NCBI RefSeq assembly: GCF_023898315.1
Contig: NC_064614.1
Location: 380,741,348-380,805,347, forward strand
Source of the DNA: Schistocerca nitens
Lineage: Eukaryota; Arthropoda; Insecta; Orthoptera; Acrididae
DNA: 64,000 bases
Reading direction: 5' to 3'
A program made the position numbers and the translations under genes. Every line of letters begins with the position of its first letter. Within the stretch, counting starts at the first letter, position 1. Under the pieces are notes generated by a model, which worked only from the letters and a program-made list of their open reading frames with translations, was not told where the DNA came from and did no database searches. Below, piece by piece: positions 1-11,263 of the stretch.

Positions 1-320
1 GTAAACCTCCTCGTGAGCTCGAGCATATCTAATTTTACGTAAGAGGAAGAACATGTTGATAGCTTCTTCTACGAATCTTTTCTCTCGGAACTTTTAATGT
101 AAACGACACAAACGCCTTTCTTGCAGCACCTGCCACTGCAGTTGGCTTTCCCTGTTGTTCAAGGAACTTCTTACGAAACACGCTGCTCTTCTTCGGATCT
201 TCTGTATTTCCTCTATCAGTCTGTCTGGTATGAATACTAGACTGACGGCCAATATTCAGGTATCCGTCGAACAAAGCTAAATGTTTCTTTACGTCATATC
301 CACTTCCGTTCGAGAAAGTA
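1..320. other. Unassigned flank
   Basis: I recognise no repeat or gene here. A minus-strand open frame of 79 codons spans 35-274 but shows no motif I can place, and it ends just outside the neighbouring transposon. Confidence 0.3.
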
Positions 321-1546
321 CACTATGTGATCAAAAGTATCCGGACACCTGGCTGAAAATGACTTCCAAGTACGTGGCGCCCTCCATCGGTAATGCTGGA
401 ATTCAATATGGTGTTGGCCTTGATGACAGCCGCCACTGTCGCAGGCATACGTTCAAATAGGCGCTGGAAGGTTTCTTGGGGAATGGCAGCCCATTCTCCA
501 CGGAGTGGTGCACTGAGGAGAGGTATCGATGTCGATCGGTGCGGCCTGGCACGAAGTCGACATTCCAAAACATCCCAAAGGTGTTCTTTAGGATTCAGGT
601 CAGGACTCTGTGCAGGCCAGTCCATTACAAGGATGTTACCGTTGTGTAACCATTACGCCACAGGCCGTGCATTATGAACAGATGCTCGATCGTGTTGAAA
701 GATGTAATCGCCATCCCCGAATTTCTCTTCAACAGTGGGAAGCAAGAAGATGCTTTAAACATCACTGTAGGCCTGTCATGTGATAGTGCCACGCAAAACA
801 CCAAGGGGTGCAAGTCCCCTCCACGAAAAACACGACCACACCATAACAACACCGCCTCTGATTTTTCTGTTGGCACATCACACGCTGATAGATGACGTTC
901 ACCGGGCGTTCGCCATACCCACAATATGCCATCGGATCGCCACATTTTGTACCGTCATTCGTCACTCCAGACAACGTTTCTCCACTGTTCAATCGTCCAA
1001 TGTTTACGCTCCTTACACCAAGCGAGGCGTCGTTTGAGACTTACGCCGTGATGTGCGACTTATGAGAAATCGTTCGACCATGAAATCCAAGTTTTATCAC
1101 ATACCACCTAAGTGTCACAGTACTTGCAGTGGATCTTGATGCAGTTTGGAATCCCTGTTGATGGTCTGGATAGATGTCTACCTATTACACATTACGACCC
1201 TCTTCAACTGTCGGCGGTCTCTTGTCAGTCAACAGACGAGGTCGGCCTGTACGCTTTTGTGCTGTGCGTGTCCCTTCACGTTTCCACTTCACTATCACAT
1301 CGGAAACAGCGGACCTAGGGATGTTTAGGACTGTGGAAATCTCGCATACTGACGTATGACAAGTGACACCGAATCACCTGACCACGTTAAAAGTCCGTGA
1401 GTTCCGCGGAGCGCCCCATTTTGCTCTCAATATATCTAATGACTACTGAGGGCACTGATATGGAGTACCTGGCAGTAGGTGGCAGCACAGTGCAAGTAAT
1501 ATGAAAAACGTATGTTTCTGTAGGTGTCCGGATACTTTTGATAGTG
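321..1546 (-). mobile_element. Tc1-like DNA transposon, family T1, copy A
   Basis: The ends are inverted repeats: the left end begins CACTATGTGATCAAAAGTAT and the right end is its near reverse complement, ending in GATACTTTTGATAGTG. The left flank carries the expected TA (319-320); the right TA has mutated to TG (1547-1548). The length, 1226 bp, is usual for Tc1. The decayed transposase lies on the minus strand. The same family recurs in opposite orientation at 5603-6841. Confidence 0.9.
323..1419 (-). pseudogene. Tc1-like transposase remnant (T1 copy A)
   Basis: This is a decayed DDE transposase, the family that cuts and pastes elements at TA sites. The C-terminal part, 625 down to 323, reads openly and carries the hallmark SPDLNPKEHLWDVLE, which includes the third catalytic acidic residue. 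Further upstream on the same strand the reading frame shifts (945-625 is in another frame). The probable start is the ATG at 1417-1419, whose product begins MGRSAELTDF as in copy B. Several stops follow in the helix-turn-helix region. It cannot encode a working enzyme. Confidence 0.85.
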
Positions 1547-1679
1547 TGGGGTCTTCCCATGTTCCCCCTTCTAACCTCCTGTACTCAGGTGTGGTGAACA
1601 TAGCTTGCAATTTCTAGAATTCACTGCCAATTTGGAAACTCTGTTTCCATGTTACTGAAGGACTTCGAATCAGATATAG

Positions 1680-1915
1680 GTACTTCAGTGGCAAAAAATT
1701 TTGTCAGTTGACCACGGTTTGTATTGCACTAGGACAATGTTCATCGGAACGAAAAGTTATTTCTGTTTGGCGAGAGCACTTTCGCTCAGACGTTTTAAAC
1801 CATGGTCTGATTACATGTATTCCATGTAACGTTTTATTCTGATAAAGATTGCCCTAGTGCAGTCGAAACCGTGGTCAACTGACAAAATTTTATTCCACTT
1901 AAGTGGCTGTATATG
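1680..1915. mobile_element. Foldback (MITE-like) element
   Basis: Two inverted arms of about 70 bp face each other. Both contain AAAATTTTGTCAGTTGACC followed by an ACGGTTT block and a GCACTAGG block. The spacer includes a small palindrome around ACATGTATTCCATGT. There is no coding potential. Exact ends and target duplication were not resolved. Confidence 0.7.
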
Positions 1916-2153
1916 CGTCCTGTCATTAAATAGCGTACGGTTACTGGATTACAGGCAATCAAATGTTTAAAATTTAAAAATATAAATCCTTTTAGTAACA
2001 TTTTCTTTGGGGAGCGGGGTGGACGGAAGGGCCCCTAAACCTTTCTCCTTCTCAAATCCGTGACTGTAGAGCCTTATGTATTGAATGGATGGTGCAGTCT
2101 TCTTAGGGTAGAACGAATGAATTAAGGATAAAAGCTGCGAGGAAAGGCGGGTA

Positions 2154-2352
2154 GCCGTCCGGAGTGGCCGAGCGGTTCTAGGCGCTACAGTCTGGAACCG
2201 CGCGACCGCTACGGTCGAAGGTTCGAATCCTGCCTCGGGCATGGATGTGTGTGATGTCCTTAGGTTAGTTAGGTTTAAGTAGTTCTAAGTTCTAGGGGAC
2301 TGATGACCTCAGAAGTTAAGTCCCATAGTGCTCAGAGCCATTTGAACCATTT
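2154..2352 (+). mobile_element. tRNA-derived SINE (SINE-A), full length
   Basis: The Pol III A box is TGGCCGAGCGG and the B box is GGTTCGAATCC. A conserved body containing CTAGGGGACTGATGACCTCA follows, then the tail AGCCATTTGAACCATTT with no poly-A. A perfect 12-bp target duplication, GAAAGGCGGGTA, flanks it at 2142-2153 and 2353-2364. The intact T-loop-like B box suggests a fairly recent copy. Although its head is tRNA-like it is not a tRNA gene. Confidence 0.95.
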
Positions 2353-2388
2353 GAAAGGCGGGTATTCGAATATGGAGCTATCTGAAAC

Positions 2389-2391
<3 letters not shown>

Positions 2392-2434
<43 letters not shown>
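2392..2434. repeat. (TG)n microsatellite
   Basis: About 21 uninterrupted TG units. The open frames across it are artefacts of the repeat. Confidence 0.98.
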
Positions 2435-2438
<4 letters not shown>

Positions 2439-3149
2439 GCAAGTGGGTCATACGGGCAGTACAGATCCAAAAAATTAGCAGTAGTCTTCGAACATTATAG
2501 TTACGTAACATAGTGATTTTTAACAATTTTATCTAGAGTAGAACGATAGGCTGCGAGTTAAATATTTGTGTGCTGTCCTGTTCCTCTATGTTTGAAGGAA
2601 GATGAATATATTTTTCTAATGTTGGTGTGTCACACCTAGCGGTTCCATGTGAAGCACACGATTCGAGTTCTGCACGTAGTCTCTCCTTTCACTCTCTCAG
2701 TAATCAGAGATTCCAGACGAGCCACGAGGGAGGAATTGAAATCCCGTCCACAGAGCAGCTCTTGGACGCCGGTCACGTGGCCTGCTGGGTGCTGTGCCCG
2801 CTGCTAACGGGAGCATATTAACGTTTTACCGTGCTTCCTGCTCGCGTGCCACGGGCTCTGCTTCCGCGTGTCAACCGCGGTGTACACCTACGTTCCGTCG
2901 AAAACATAATGTGAAAATTCCGTTTCACTAAAGCACAAGCGAGGCTTGCAAACAGGACACTGCCCTTAAACGACAACGAAAGATGTAAAATTACTTGCAG
3001 TGAGCTTGCTGAAATTAGTTTTACGCGCCTTCTTTTTAAAGCGTATGTTAATCATTAAACCAAAACAAACTGATTGTGTACGGCAATTTGATTGTCTGTA
3101 ACACAGACACGTTTCGCTTTCTTTTGATAAGTCTTTTCAGAGGTCATTA
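2435..3149. other. Unassigned interval
   Basis: No recognised element. The part from about 2620 to 2900 is visibly richer in G and C than its surroundings, but I found no credible coding signal. Confidence 0.3.
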
Positions 3150-3151
3150 TA

Positions 3152-4337
3152 CACTGAAGGGCCAAAGAAACTGCTATAGGCATACGTATTCAAATACAGA
3201 GATATATAAACAGGCAGAATACGGCGCTGCGGTCGGCAACGCCTATATAAGACAACAAGTGTGTGGCGCAGTTGCTTCATCGGTTGCTGCTGCTATAATG
3301 GCTGATTATCAAGATTTAAGTGGGTTTGAACATGGTGTTATAGTCGGCGCATGATGCGATGGGACACAGCATCTCCGAGGTAGCAATGAAGTGGGGATTT
3401 TTCCGTACGAATATTTCACGAGTGTACCGTGAATATCAGCAATCCGGTAAAACATCAAATCACCGATATAGCTGCGGCCGGAAAAAGATCCTGCAAGAAT
3501 GGGACAAACGACGACTGAAGAGAATCGTTCAACGTGACATAAGTGCAACCCTTCCGCAAATTGCTGCAGATTTCAATGCTGGGCCATCAACAAGTGTTAG
3601 CGCGCAAACCATTCAACAAAATATCATCTATGTAGGCTTTTGGAGCCAAAAGCCCACTCGTGCACTCTTGATGACTACACGACACAAAGCTTTACGCCTC
3701 GCCTATACCCGTCAACACCGACATTGGACTGTTGATGACCGGAAACATGCTGCCTGGTCGGACGAGTCTCGTTTCAAATTGTATCAGGCGGATGGACGTA
3801 TACGGTTACGGAGGTAACGTCGTGAATCCATGGACACTACATGTCAAAAGGTGACTGTTTATGCTGGTGGAGGCTCTGTAATGGTGTGGGGCGTGTGCAG
3901 TTGGAGTGATATGGGATCCCTGATACGACCAGATACGGCTCTGGCAGGCGACACATATGTAAGCACCCTGCCTCATCACCTGCATCCATTCATGTCCATT
4001 GTGTATTCCAACGGACTTGAGCAATTCCAGCAGGACAATGAGACACCACACACGTCCATAATTGCTACAGAGTGGCTCCAGAAACACTCTCCCGAGTTTA
4101 AACACTTCCGCTGGCCACCAAAGTCCCCAGACACGAACATTACTGAGCGTACCTGGGATGCCTTGCAACGTGCAGTTCAGAAGACATCCCCCACCCCTCG
4201 TTCTCTTACAGATTTATTGACAGCTCTGGAGGATTCCTGGCGTCTGTTCCTTCCAGGTCTACTTCAGACACTTCTGCGTGTTCGCGGGACCCTACACGAT
4301 ATTATGCAGGTGTACCAGTTTCTTTGGCTCTTAAGTG
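3152..4337 (+). mobile_element. Tc1-like DNA transposon, DD36E-spaced family (T2), copy 1
   Basis: The inverted ends read CACTGAAGGGCCAAAGAAAC on the left and the reverse complement of a CACTTAAGAGCCAAAGAAAC block on the right. The left TA is at 3150-3151; the right TA has become TG (4338-4339). The transposase is on the plus strand. A diverged copy is at 38335-39548. Confidence 0.9.
3298..4336 (+). pseudogene. Tc1-like transposase, nearly whole but broken
   Basis: The ATG at 3298 starts MADYQDLSGFEHG. The frame shifts after about 18 codons and resumes at about 3359. It then runs to 4336 with one in-frame stop near 3815. All three catalytic positions are visible: the first D in WSDESRF, the second in FQQDNETPHTS, and E in NITERTWDALQ. 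By my count 36 residues separate the second D and the E, whereas classical Tc1 has 34. One frameshift and one stop make this among the best-preserved transposases in the window, but it is not functional. Confidence 0.88.
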
Positions 4338-5600
4338 TGAAACAATACATTACCCCTTTCTATTATACAGAACATTAGTTATATCTTTCAAAATGTTCAC
4401 GTCTTGGTTTTTGCGTGCATCAAGCTCCAGATAAAAGGGTCCGGAATTACCCTCCAAACCCAGATAGGAAAAGTGTGCTATATCTTGTTGTAAAACGTCT
4501 GTGCAGCTTGAATAGCTTACGAGTGCGCACCAGAGTATTCAACGGCCTCCGCCGGTGAGAAACAATGATATAGACGTTCTATGAGCTGCGACCGTGCTCT
4601 TACTCCTGTGATGTTAACGGGGAGAAATGCGTTTTGGCTTGAAGATTCTGGTTTGTAGAGCGAATGGAGACAGATGTTTTGTATTGTTTAGAGACGTGAT
4701 TGGAATAATTTAGTAACTGAGTGTGTATTGTCCGAATTACGGACGAGATTGACGATTAATGTTACTGTCAATAGTAGGGAAAAGTATTTCCGATCTGCAA
4801 GAATAAAACTCGCATCTATGTTAAAAGTAAACTCGATGTGTTATTCTTTAATATTCATGATCCTATGTACCAGATTATAATCGGCGGTTTGAGGAACGAA
4901 GTAATCAGTGGAAGGTGGAACCGTGGAAGGAACCTGCAATTCGAATCTATCCCTGATCGGAAACTTTTCAAATTAACTTTGACGTATAATACGACAGCTA
5001 CGAACATAGCGACTGAGAGTGCCACTCGTACACAACATGTGGACTGCTTTCCGTCTGCAAACTTGAAAAGACCTTCCAAGACTAACTTGTACTGAGCCAA
5101 GGAAATAAAAATATACCGAGATATTGTTACATCTTTGGAGGAATTCACTTTTCGCCGATCGCCTTGAGAGAGAATACGTAAGATGTCATAATTGAGTAGT
5201 TAGCACAAAGAGTTACAATGAAGTCTTATTATAACAGAGCAATAACCTCTCTCGTGTGATAATATAAATTAAGAGACGAAGGAAGAAAGGGGGAGAAAAT
5301 AATCGCTATTCAGGGATCATAAAGTACTTCATAAACATATTTAAAAAGCTCCCCATTTCTATCCCAAACACCCACCCACGTACTCTTGAGCTCTTTCTGT
5401 TCCGAAATCTAATCTCTCCTCACATAGACGAAAGCAGACAAATCATCATCAGCATATATGAAAGGAAAATTAACAATGAGTACCATGTCAATTAACGTAA
5501 AAATCAAAACATGAACTATTTAAAAACCTTTATATTTTATAAAACAATGTATATAACAATGCCTGCTGAAGAAGATTATTATATAAAACAAAACAGTACC
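4338..5600. other. Unassigned interval
   Basis: AT-rich sequence between two transposons. Opposed open frames of 85 and 97 codons overlap at 4838-5148, but neither has a motif I recognise. No SINE, LINE or terminal repeat seen. Confidence 0.3.
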
Positions 5601-5602
5601 TA

Positions 5603-6841
5603 ACAATGTGATCAAAAGTATGCGGACACCCCCAAAAACATAATTTTTTCATATTAGGTGCATTGTGCTGACACCTACTGCCAGGTACTCCATATCAGAG
5701 ACCTCAATAGTGATCAGACATATTGAGAGCAGAATGGGGCGCTCCGCGGAACTCACGGACTTCGAACGTGGTCAGGTGATTGGGTGTCACTTGTGTCATA
5801 CGTCTGTATGCGAGATTTACACACTCCTAAACACCCCTACGTTCACTGTTTCCGATGTGTGATAGTGAATTGGAAACTTGAAGGGACACGTACAGCACAA
5901 AAGCGTACAGACCGACCTTGTCTGGTGACTGACAGAGATCGCCGACAGTTGCAGAGGGTCGTAATGTGTAGTAGGCAGACATCTATCCAGACCATCACAC
6001 AGGAATTCCAAACTGCATCAGGATCCACTGCAAGTACTATGAGAGTTGGGCGGGAGGTGAGAAAACTTGGATTTCATGGTTGAGCGGCTGCTCATTAGCT
6101 ACGCATCACGCCAGTAAATGCCAAACGACGCCTCGCATGGTGTAAGGAGCGTAAACATTGGACAAATGAACAGTGGAAAAACGTTGTCTGGAGTGACGAA
6201 TCACGGTACACAATGTGGTGATCCCATGGCAGGCTGTGGGTGTGGAGAACGCCAGGTGAACGTCATTATCATGGTCTTTAGTGCCAACAGTAAAATTCCG
6301 AGGCGGTGGTGTTATGATGCGGTCGTGTTTTTCGTGGAGGGTGCTTGCACACCTTGTTGTTTTACGTGGTACTGTCAGATCACAGGCGTACGTTGATGTT
6401 TTAAGCACCTCTTGCTTTCCACTCTTGGAGAGCAATCCGGGGATGGCGATTGCTGGTTCAACACGATCGAGCACCTGTTCATAATGCACGGCCTGTGGCG
6501 GAGTGGTTACACGACAATAATATCCTTGTAAAGGACTGGCCTCCACATGGTCGTGACCTGAATCCTACTGAGCACCTTTGAGATGTCTTGGAATGTCGAC
6601 TTCGTACCAAGCCTCACCGACCGACATCTATACCTCTCCTCAGTGCAGCACCCCGTGAAGAATGGGCTGCCACTCTCCAAGAAACCTTCCAGCACCTGAT
6701 GTATGCCTGCGAGAGTGGAAACTGTCATTAAGGCTAAGTGTGGGCCAACACCGTATTGAATTCCAGCATTACCGATGGAGGGCGACACGAACTTCTAAGT
6801 CATTTTCATCCAAATGTCCGGATAATTTTGATCACATAGTG
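5603..6841 (+). mobile_element. Tc1-like DNA transposon, family T1, copy B
   Basis: Same family as 321-1546 but in opposite orientation. The left end is ACAATGTGATCAAAAGTATG after TA at 5601-5602, with one base missing relative to copy A. The right end is GATAATTTTGATCACATAGTG before TA at 6842-6843. The 1239-bp length is essentially complete. Confidence 0.92.
5734..6839 (+). pseudogene. Tc1-like transposase remnant (T1 copy B)
   Basis: The frame starts MGRSAELTDFERGQVIG (helix-turn-helix region) and can be followed through VVWSDESRYTMW, with the first catalytic D, to a degraded second block resembling QHDRAPVHNARP and the third block DLNPTEHL. There is one stop just after KLGFHG, a frameshift near 5860, and several further stops. 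The coding order is complete, so this copy decayed in place rather than by internal deletion. Confidence 0.87.
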
Positions 6842-7084
6842 TACTTTTAAAAATATTTGTGTTGTAGCGTGTATAACGCAATTTTGCATTTTGTAAACAA
6901 GAATGCAAGACGTAATTTGTATTTATGTTGTAAACAAAACTGTATCTTCTTAAGAATTTGAAGCCTATAATTGCTGAACCGATCTAATGAAGGGTAATAT
7001 TTGGCATTACACTTATGCGAACTTTTGTTTGAGTAAATCTATGAATTTTTCAGCCTGCCCTTTAACCTCGTATTCACCTCTCAA

Positions 7085-7262
7085 CGATGTGTAAATGCGT
7101 TAGAAACAAGACGTGGTTCGGATTCCACGTTAAACTGTATGACTACTATCACCAATCTGAAAGATGTCATAGGTCAGGGACCGGCAAGTCAGCGAAGTTG
7201 CGTCCAGTCAAAAAACTTGCACCAGGCCGTTAAGTTATACAACATTATTATTATTTATTAGC
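7085..7262 (+). mobile_element. Truncated tRNA-headed SINE (SINE-D)
   Basis: A B-box-like GTTCGGATTCC is followed by a body resembling GCAAGTCGCCGAAGTGGCG and ACTTGCACCAGG, then a short TTA/ATT-rich tail. The body is shared with the copy at 14511-14708, but the head differs. The A-box half is missing or unrecognisable, and no target duplication was found. Confidence 0.6.
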
Positions 7263-7776
7263 ATTAATGTCTGTGTTCCTCGTTATGAGTCATCATTATC
7301 GTGGAAATCCGACAATAAATAAGTTTTCCGAGCATTAGTAAGAGCTATGGCTCGGCGGGAGATAACAGTATTTAGCAATAGATATCCCTTTGTGAAATAA
7401 TTACTTAATCGGAAAACCACTAGCAACAAATTTTCCAGCAGGAATTTCCCCTAGGATAAACAAAATGCATTAGCGTTCTTACATTTTCAAACGGTCCGAA
7501 TGAGCTGCAATTCTTATTACGATCAAATACCTCTCAACCCTCATTCGGTCGACTTGTATCGTCTACTACTTTTTCCCCCAAATAAAGAGCTGAATGGTTC
7601 TTTAAATAACAAGTCGAGTATTACTCCCTCGTAGACTCTGTTCCTGTATGCCAGAGACCTACACACAGTCGACCGTTAAACTGTAACCGCCCTGCCTGTT
7701 CTGAGAGCAAGCAACTCAATCGCTAAGGTTGGGCTGGGCTACAGATAACGTAAGTTCAGAGACCAGTTACCGCAGC
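7263..7776. other. Unassigned interval
   Basis: AT-rich, no recognised element. It ends at the TA target of the next transposon. Confidence 0.3.
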
Positions 7777-7856
7777 TACACTACTGGCCATTAAAATTGC
7801 TACACCAAGAAGAAATGCAAATGACAAACGGGTATTCATTGGGCAAATATATTATA

Positions 7857-9127
7857 CTAGAACTGACATGTGATTACATTTTCAAGCAATTTGGGTTCAT
7901 AGATCCTGAGAAATGAGTACCCAGAACAACCACCTCTGGCCGTAATAACGGCCTTGATACGCCTGGACATTGAGTCAAACAGAGCTTGGATGGCGTGTAC
8001 AGGTACAGCTGCCCATGTAGCTTCAATACGATACCATAGTTCATCAAGAGTAGTGACAGGCGTATTGTGACGAGCCAGTTCCTCGGCCACCATTGACCAG
8101 ACGTTTTCAATTGGTGAGACATCTGGAGAATTCGCTGGCCAGGGCAGCAGTCGACCATTTTCTGTACCTACAGGACCTGCAACATGCGGTCGTGCATTAT
8201 CCTGCTGAAATGTAGGGTTTCGCAGGGATCGAATGAAGGGTAGGGCCGCAGGTCGTAACACATCTGAAACGTAACGTCCACTGTTCAAAGTGCCGTCAAT
8301 GCGAACAAGAGGTGACGGAGCCAACCAATGGCACCCCATACCATCACGCCGGGTGATAGGCCAGAATGGCGATGACGAATACACGCTTCCAATTTGCGTT
8401 CACCGCGATGTCGCTAAACACGGATGCGATCGTCATGATGCTGTAAACAGAACCTGGATTCATCCGAAAAAATGACGTTTTGCCATTCGTGCACCCAGGT
8501 TCGTCGTTGAGTACACCACCGCAGGCGCTTCTGTCTGTGATGCAGCCATGGTCTTCGAGCTGATAGTCCATACTGTTGCAAACGTCGTCGAACTGTTCGT
8601 GCAGATGGTTGTTGTCTTGCAAACGTCCCCATCTGTTGACTCAAGGATCGAGACGTGGCTGCACGATCCGTTACAGTCATGCGGGCCGGCCGAAGTGGCC
8701 GTGCGGTTAAAGGCGCTGCAGTCTGGAACCGCAAGACCGCTACGGTCGCAGGTTCGAATCCTGCCTCGGGCATGGATGTTTGTGATGTCCTTAGGTTAGT
8801 TAGGTTTAACTAGTTCTAAGTTCTAGGGGACTAATGACATCAGCAGTTGAGTCCCATAGTGCTCAGAGCCATTTGAACAGCCATGCGGATAAGATGCCTG
8901 TCGCCTCGACTGCTAGTGATACGAGGCCGTTGGGATCCAGCACGGCGTTCCGTATTACCCTCCTGAACCCACCGATTCCATATTCTGCTAGCAGTCATTG
9001 GATATCGACCAACGCGAGCAGTAGTGTCGCGATACGATAAACCGCAATCGCGATAGGCTACAATCCGACCTTTATCAAAGTCGGAAACGTGATGGTACGC
9101 ATTTCTCCTCCTTACGCGAGGCATCAC
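7857..9127 (-). pseudogene. Tc1-like transposase interrupted by a SINE
   Basis: The start at 9127 gives MMPRVRRRNAYHHVSDFDKG, followed by a DNA-binding region to about 8890. After the SINE (8685-8888 including one duplication copy) the frame resumes with the first catalytic D in VIFSDESRFCLQHH. A frameshift near 8400 leads into a long open segment, 8384 to 7857. This contains FQQDNARPHVAG (second D) and SPDVSPIENVW (third acidic residue, E). I count 30 residues between D and E, so about four seem lost relative to the usual 34. The SINE insert is 204 bp, a multiple of three, so it does not itself shift the frame. Confidence 0.9.
8685..8876 (+). mobile_element. SINE-A nested in transposase
   Basis: A and B boxes and the SINE-A body are present. 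The flanking duplication is ACAGTCATGCGG (8673-8684) and ACAGCCATGCGG (8877-8888), 12 bp with one mismatch. It is therefore younger than the surrounding Tc1 element. Confidence 0.94.
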
Positions 9128-9439
9128 AACAACGTTTCACCAGGCAACGCCGGTCAACTGCTGTTTGTGTATAACAAATCGGTTGGAAACTTTCCTCGTG
9201 TCAGCACGTTGTAGGTATCGCTACCGGCGCCAACCTTGTGTGAATGGTCTGAAAAGCTAATCGTTTGCATATCACAGCATCTTCTTCCCGTCGGTTAAAT
9301 TTCGCGTCTGTAGCACGTCATTTTCGGGGTGCAGCAATTTTAATGGCCAATAGTGTATATCTCCGGCTGTAGAAAATTTTATCATTACAATGAAATGAGT
9401 ACACCTAGCTGTATACAGGCGATGATATAAGTCAACGGG

Positions 9440-9697
9440 GACAGTTGAAAATGTGTGCCCCGACCGGGACACGAATCATGGATCTCCTGCTTACATGGCA
9501 GACTCTCTATCCTTTTTTTTTTAATCTCATTTTTGTTCACTTTCGTCTGTTGCATCTGCTCGGGGCGGACGTCGTTAGACACCCGTTTAAGTTCGTTGTT
9601 GATCGATTAACTCAGTTGTTTTATTACAGAAGGCAGCTAACCCTTTGAGCTACCTTGCAGGCGTCCATCTCAGCCACCGAGGACAGAGAGGACAGTG
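9440..9697 (-). mobile_element. tRNA-headed SINE with a second tRNA-headed SINE inserted in it
   Basis: On the minus strand a tRNA-like head begins CCTCGGTGGCTGAGATGGA and resumes after the insertion with AGTCTGCCATGTAAGCAGG, then a B-box-like stretch GATTCGTGTCC. Between these lies about 150 bp with its own A-box-like GGTAGCTCAAAGGGTTAGC and an A-run (the T-run near 9521 on the plus strand). I read this as one SINE landing inside the head of another. Neither copy is complete and the target duplication is too short to be sure. Confidence 0.5.
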
Positions 9698-9907
9698 CGA
9701 CTGCAGGGAATTATCTCTGGCTCGCCTCCCGTAAGATCCACATTCCCAACTTATTGTCCCGCACTATATTCATAGTGCCCCTGCCCATTATACTCATTAC
9801 TCGCATCTTTTTTGCCGGTCCCCTGTAAGAGTTCGGCACTGTTTGTGCATCCGCACAGAAGAAGATGGTCAAATGGCCCGTGAGCCTTAACTATATACAT
9901 TTATGAA

Positions 9908-10165
9908 TATGGTATCTGTTCTTTCCGACATGTCCGAAAAAAAAATGGTTCAAATGGCTCTGAGCACTATGGGACTCAACTGCTGTGGTCATAAGTCCCC
10001 TAGAACTTAGAACTACTTAAACCTAACTAACCTAAGGACATCACACACATCCATGCCCGAGGCAGGATTCGAACCTGCGACCGTAGCGGTCGTGCGGTTC
10101 CAGACTGTAGCGCCTTTAACCGCTCGGGCACTCTGGCCGGCGACATGTCCGAAAGAACAGATACC
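9908..10165. repeat. 44-bp near-palindrome split by a SINE
   Basis: Removing the SINE and one duplication copy restores an almost perfect palindrome. Its arms begin ATGGTATCTGTTCTTTC and end GAAAGAACAGATACCAT around a GACATGTC core. Degenerate versions occur near 39796 and 40084. It is not a transposon terminus that I can assign. Confidence 0.7.
9940..10141 (-). mobile_element. SINE-A inside the palindrome
   Basis: Reverse-oriented SINE-A with B box (GGATTCGAACC on the plus strand). The duplication GACATGTCCGAAA, 13 bp and perfect, is at 9927-9939 and 10142-10154. Confidence 0.94.
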
Positions 10166-10909
10166 ATCTTCATAAAAAAAATTATCACTCAGTCTTTACT
10201 AGACACGTAAGGTTATCATTATTGTTCAGCTTCATTTCTCGTCTTCCTGTGCTATGTGATAGCGAATATTAGTATGTGAATCGGTAATTGGTAACAGTCA
10301 GGATACAAATCCAAAGGTCCAAGTATCGATACCCAGTAGGGTCTAGAAATTTGACTGTCACTTTTCACTTCTTTCACCTCGGCAATGATTTGTGCATGTG
10401 AGAAACGCTTAGCTGCAACATAGTTCGACGTCTTGAAACTGCAGGTTCCCTATACCTGGCACTCTAAGTTCGATGGAGGTGTATGTCACACACCCATGGG
10501 ACCAGGCCCACTAAGCACTACGATATTCAAACCAAGAATGAGGAGAACACATAACTCCTGAATATCATACCATAGCGTAGTCAACACATGTTAAATGGTC
10601 ATTAAAAATTTTGTACCTTTCGTTGGAACGAGGGATACGCGTTATGTGATTATTCATTTATCCACCGACAGCATCTTCAGAACATTTTCTACAATCTTTG
10701 ACGCTGTTTTTTGCTATAGAAGAGCCACCTCATTCTGACCAATTCTTCACACCGTTGACCTATTGCCTTATGTCTGAGTCGGGTGTTCTCGTGCGGTCTG
10801 TGCCTTTGACGCAGTAAGTCTATAACGCAGGCACAAATAGAACAGTCAATGATTTGGCACATGACCTGTAATTGATACTGTTTTCGAAGTATAATTTTGG
10901 TTACGAATG
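10166..10909. other. Unassigned interval
   Basis: No recognised repeat or gene. The minus-strand frame reported over 10689-11009 is largely a SINE head running into AT-rich sequence. Confidence 0.3.
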
Positions 10910-10920
10910 TCTTACGGATA

Positions 10921-11117
10921 GCCGGCCGCTGTTGCCGAGCGGTTCTAGGCGCTTCCGTCTGGAACCGCGCTGCTGCTACGGTCGCAAGTTCGAATCCTGC
11001 CTGGGGCATGGATATGTGTGATGTCCTTAGGTTAGTTAGGTTTAACTATTTCTAAGTCTAGGGGACTGATGACCTCAGATGGTAAGTCCCATAGTGCTCA
11101 GAGCCATCTGAACCATC
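10921..11117 (+). mobile_element. SINE-A
   Basis: The head carries the variant CCGCGCTGCTGCTACGG, shared with the copies at 26768 and 34238, which marks a subfamily. The duplication TCTTACGGATA (11 bp, perfect) is at 10910-10920 and 11118-11128. Confidence 0.94.
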
Positions 11118-11263
11118 TCTTACGGATATACACTGGAGTGGGAAAGTTAAGGAGGAAAGTAACTTTCGCATAACGTGATGAAATATGGACCGTACAGACG
11201 AAGAACTGTCACAATATAGTATGCTCGCCACAAGTTTGGTAAGGTGTTCTTGTAGGCCGTCGA

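Larger units (their letters stand above)
7779..9355 (-). mobile_element. Tc1-like DNA transposon (T3), split by a SINE
   Basis: The inverted ends are CACTACTGGCCATTAAAATT and the reverse complement of CACTATTGGCCATTAAAATT. TA dinucleotides flank both sides (7777-7778 and 9356-9357). Without the nested SINE the element is about 1.37 kb. The transposase is on the minus strand. Confidence 0.93.

Noticed and set aside
2154-2250. tRNA genes at SINE heads throughout the window
   Set aside because: A and B boxes are present but each is followed by the SINE body and flanked by target duplications; acceptor stems do not pair as in true tRNAs.
2303-2526. Open frames on both strands through the TG tract
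   Set aside because: They are produced by the dinucleotide repeat and the SINE tail; no independent coding signal.
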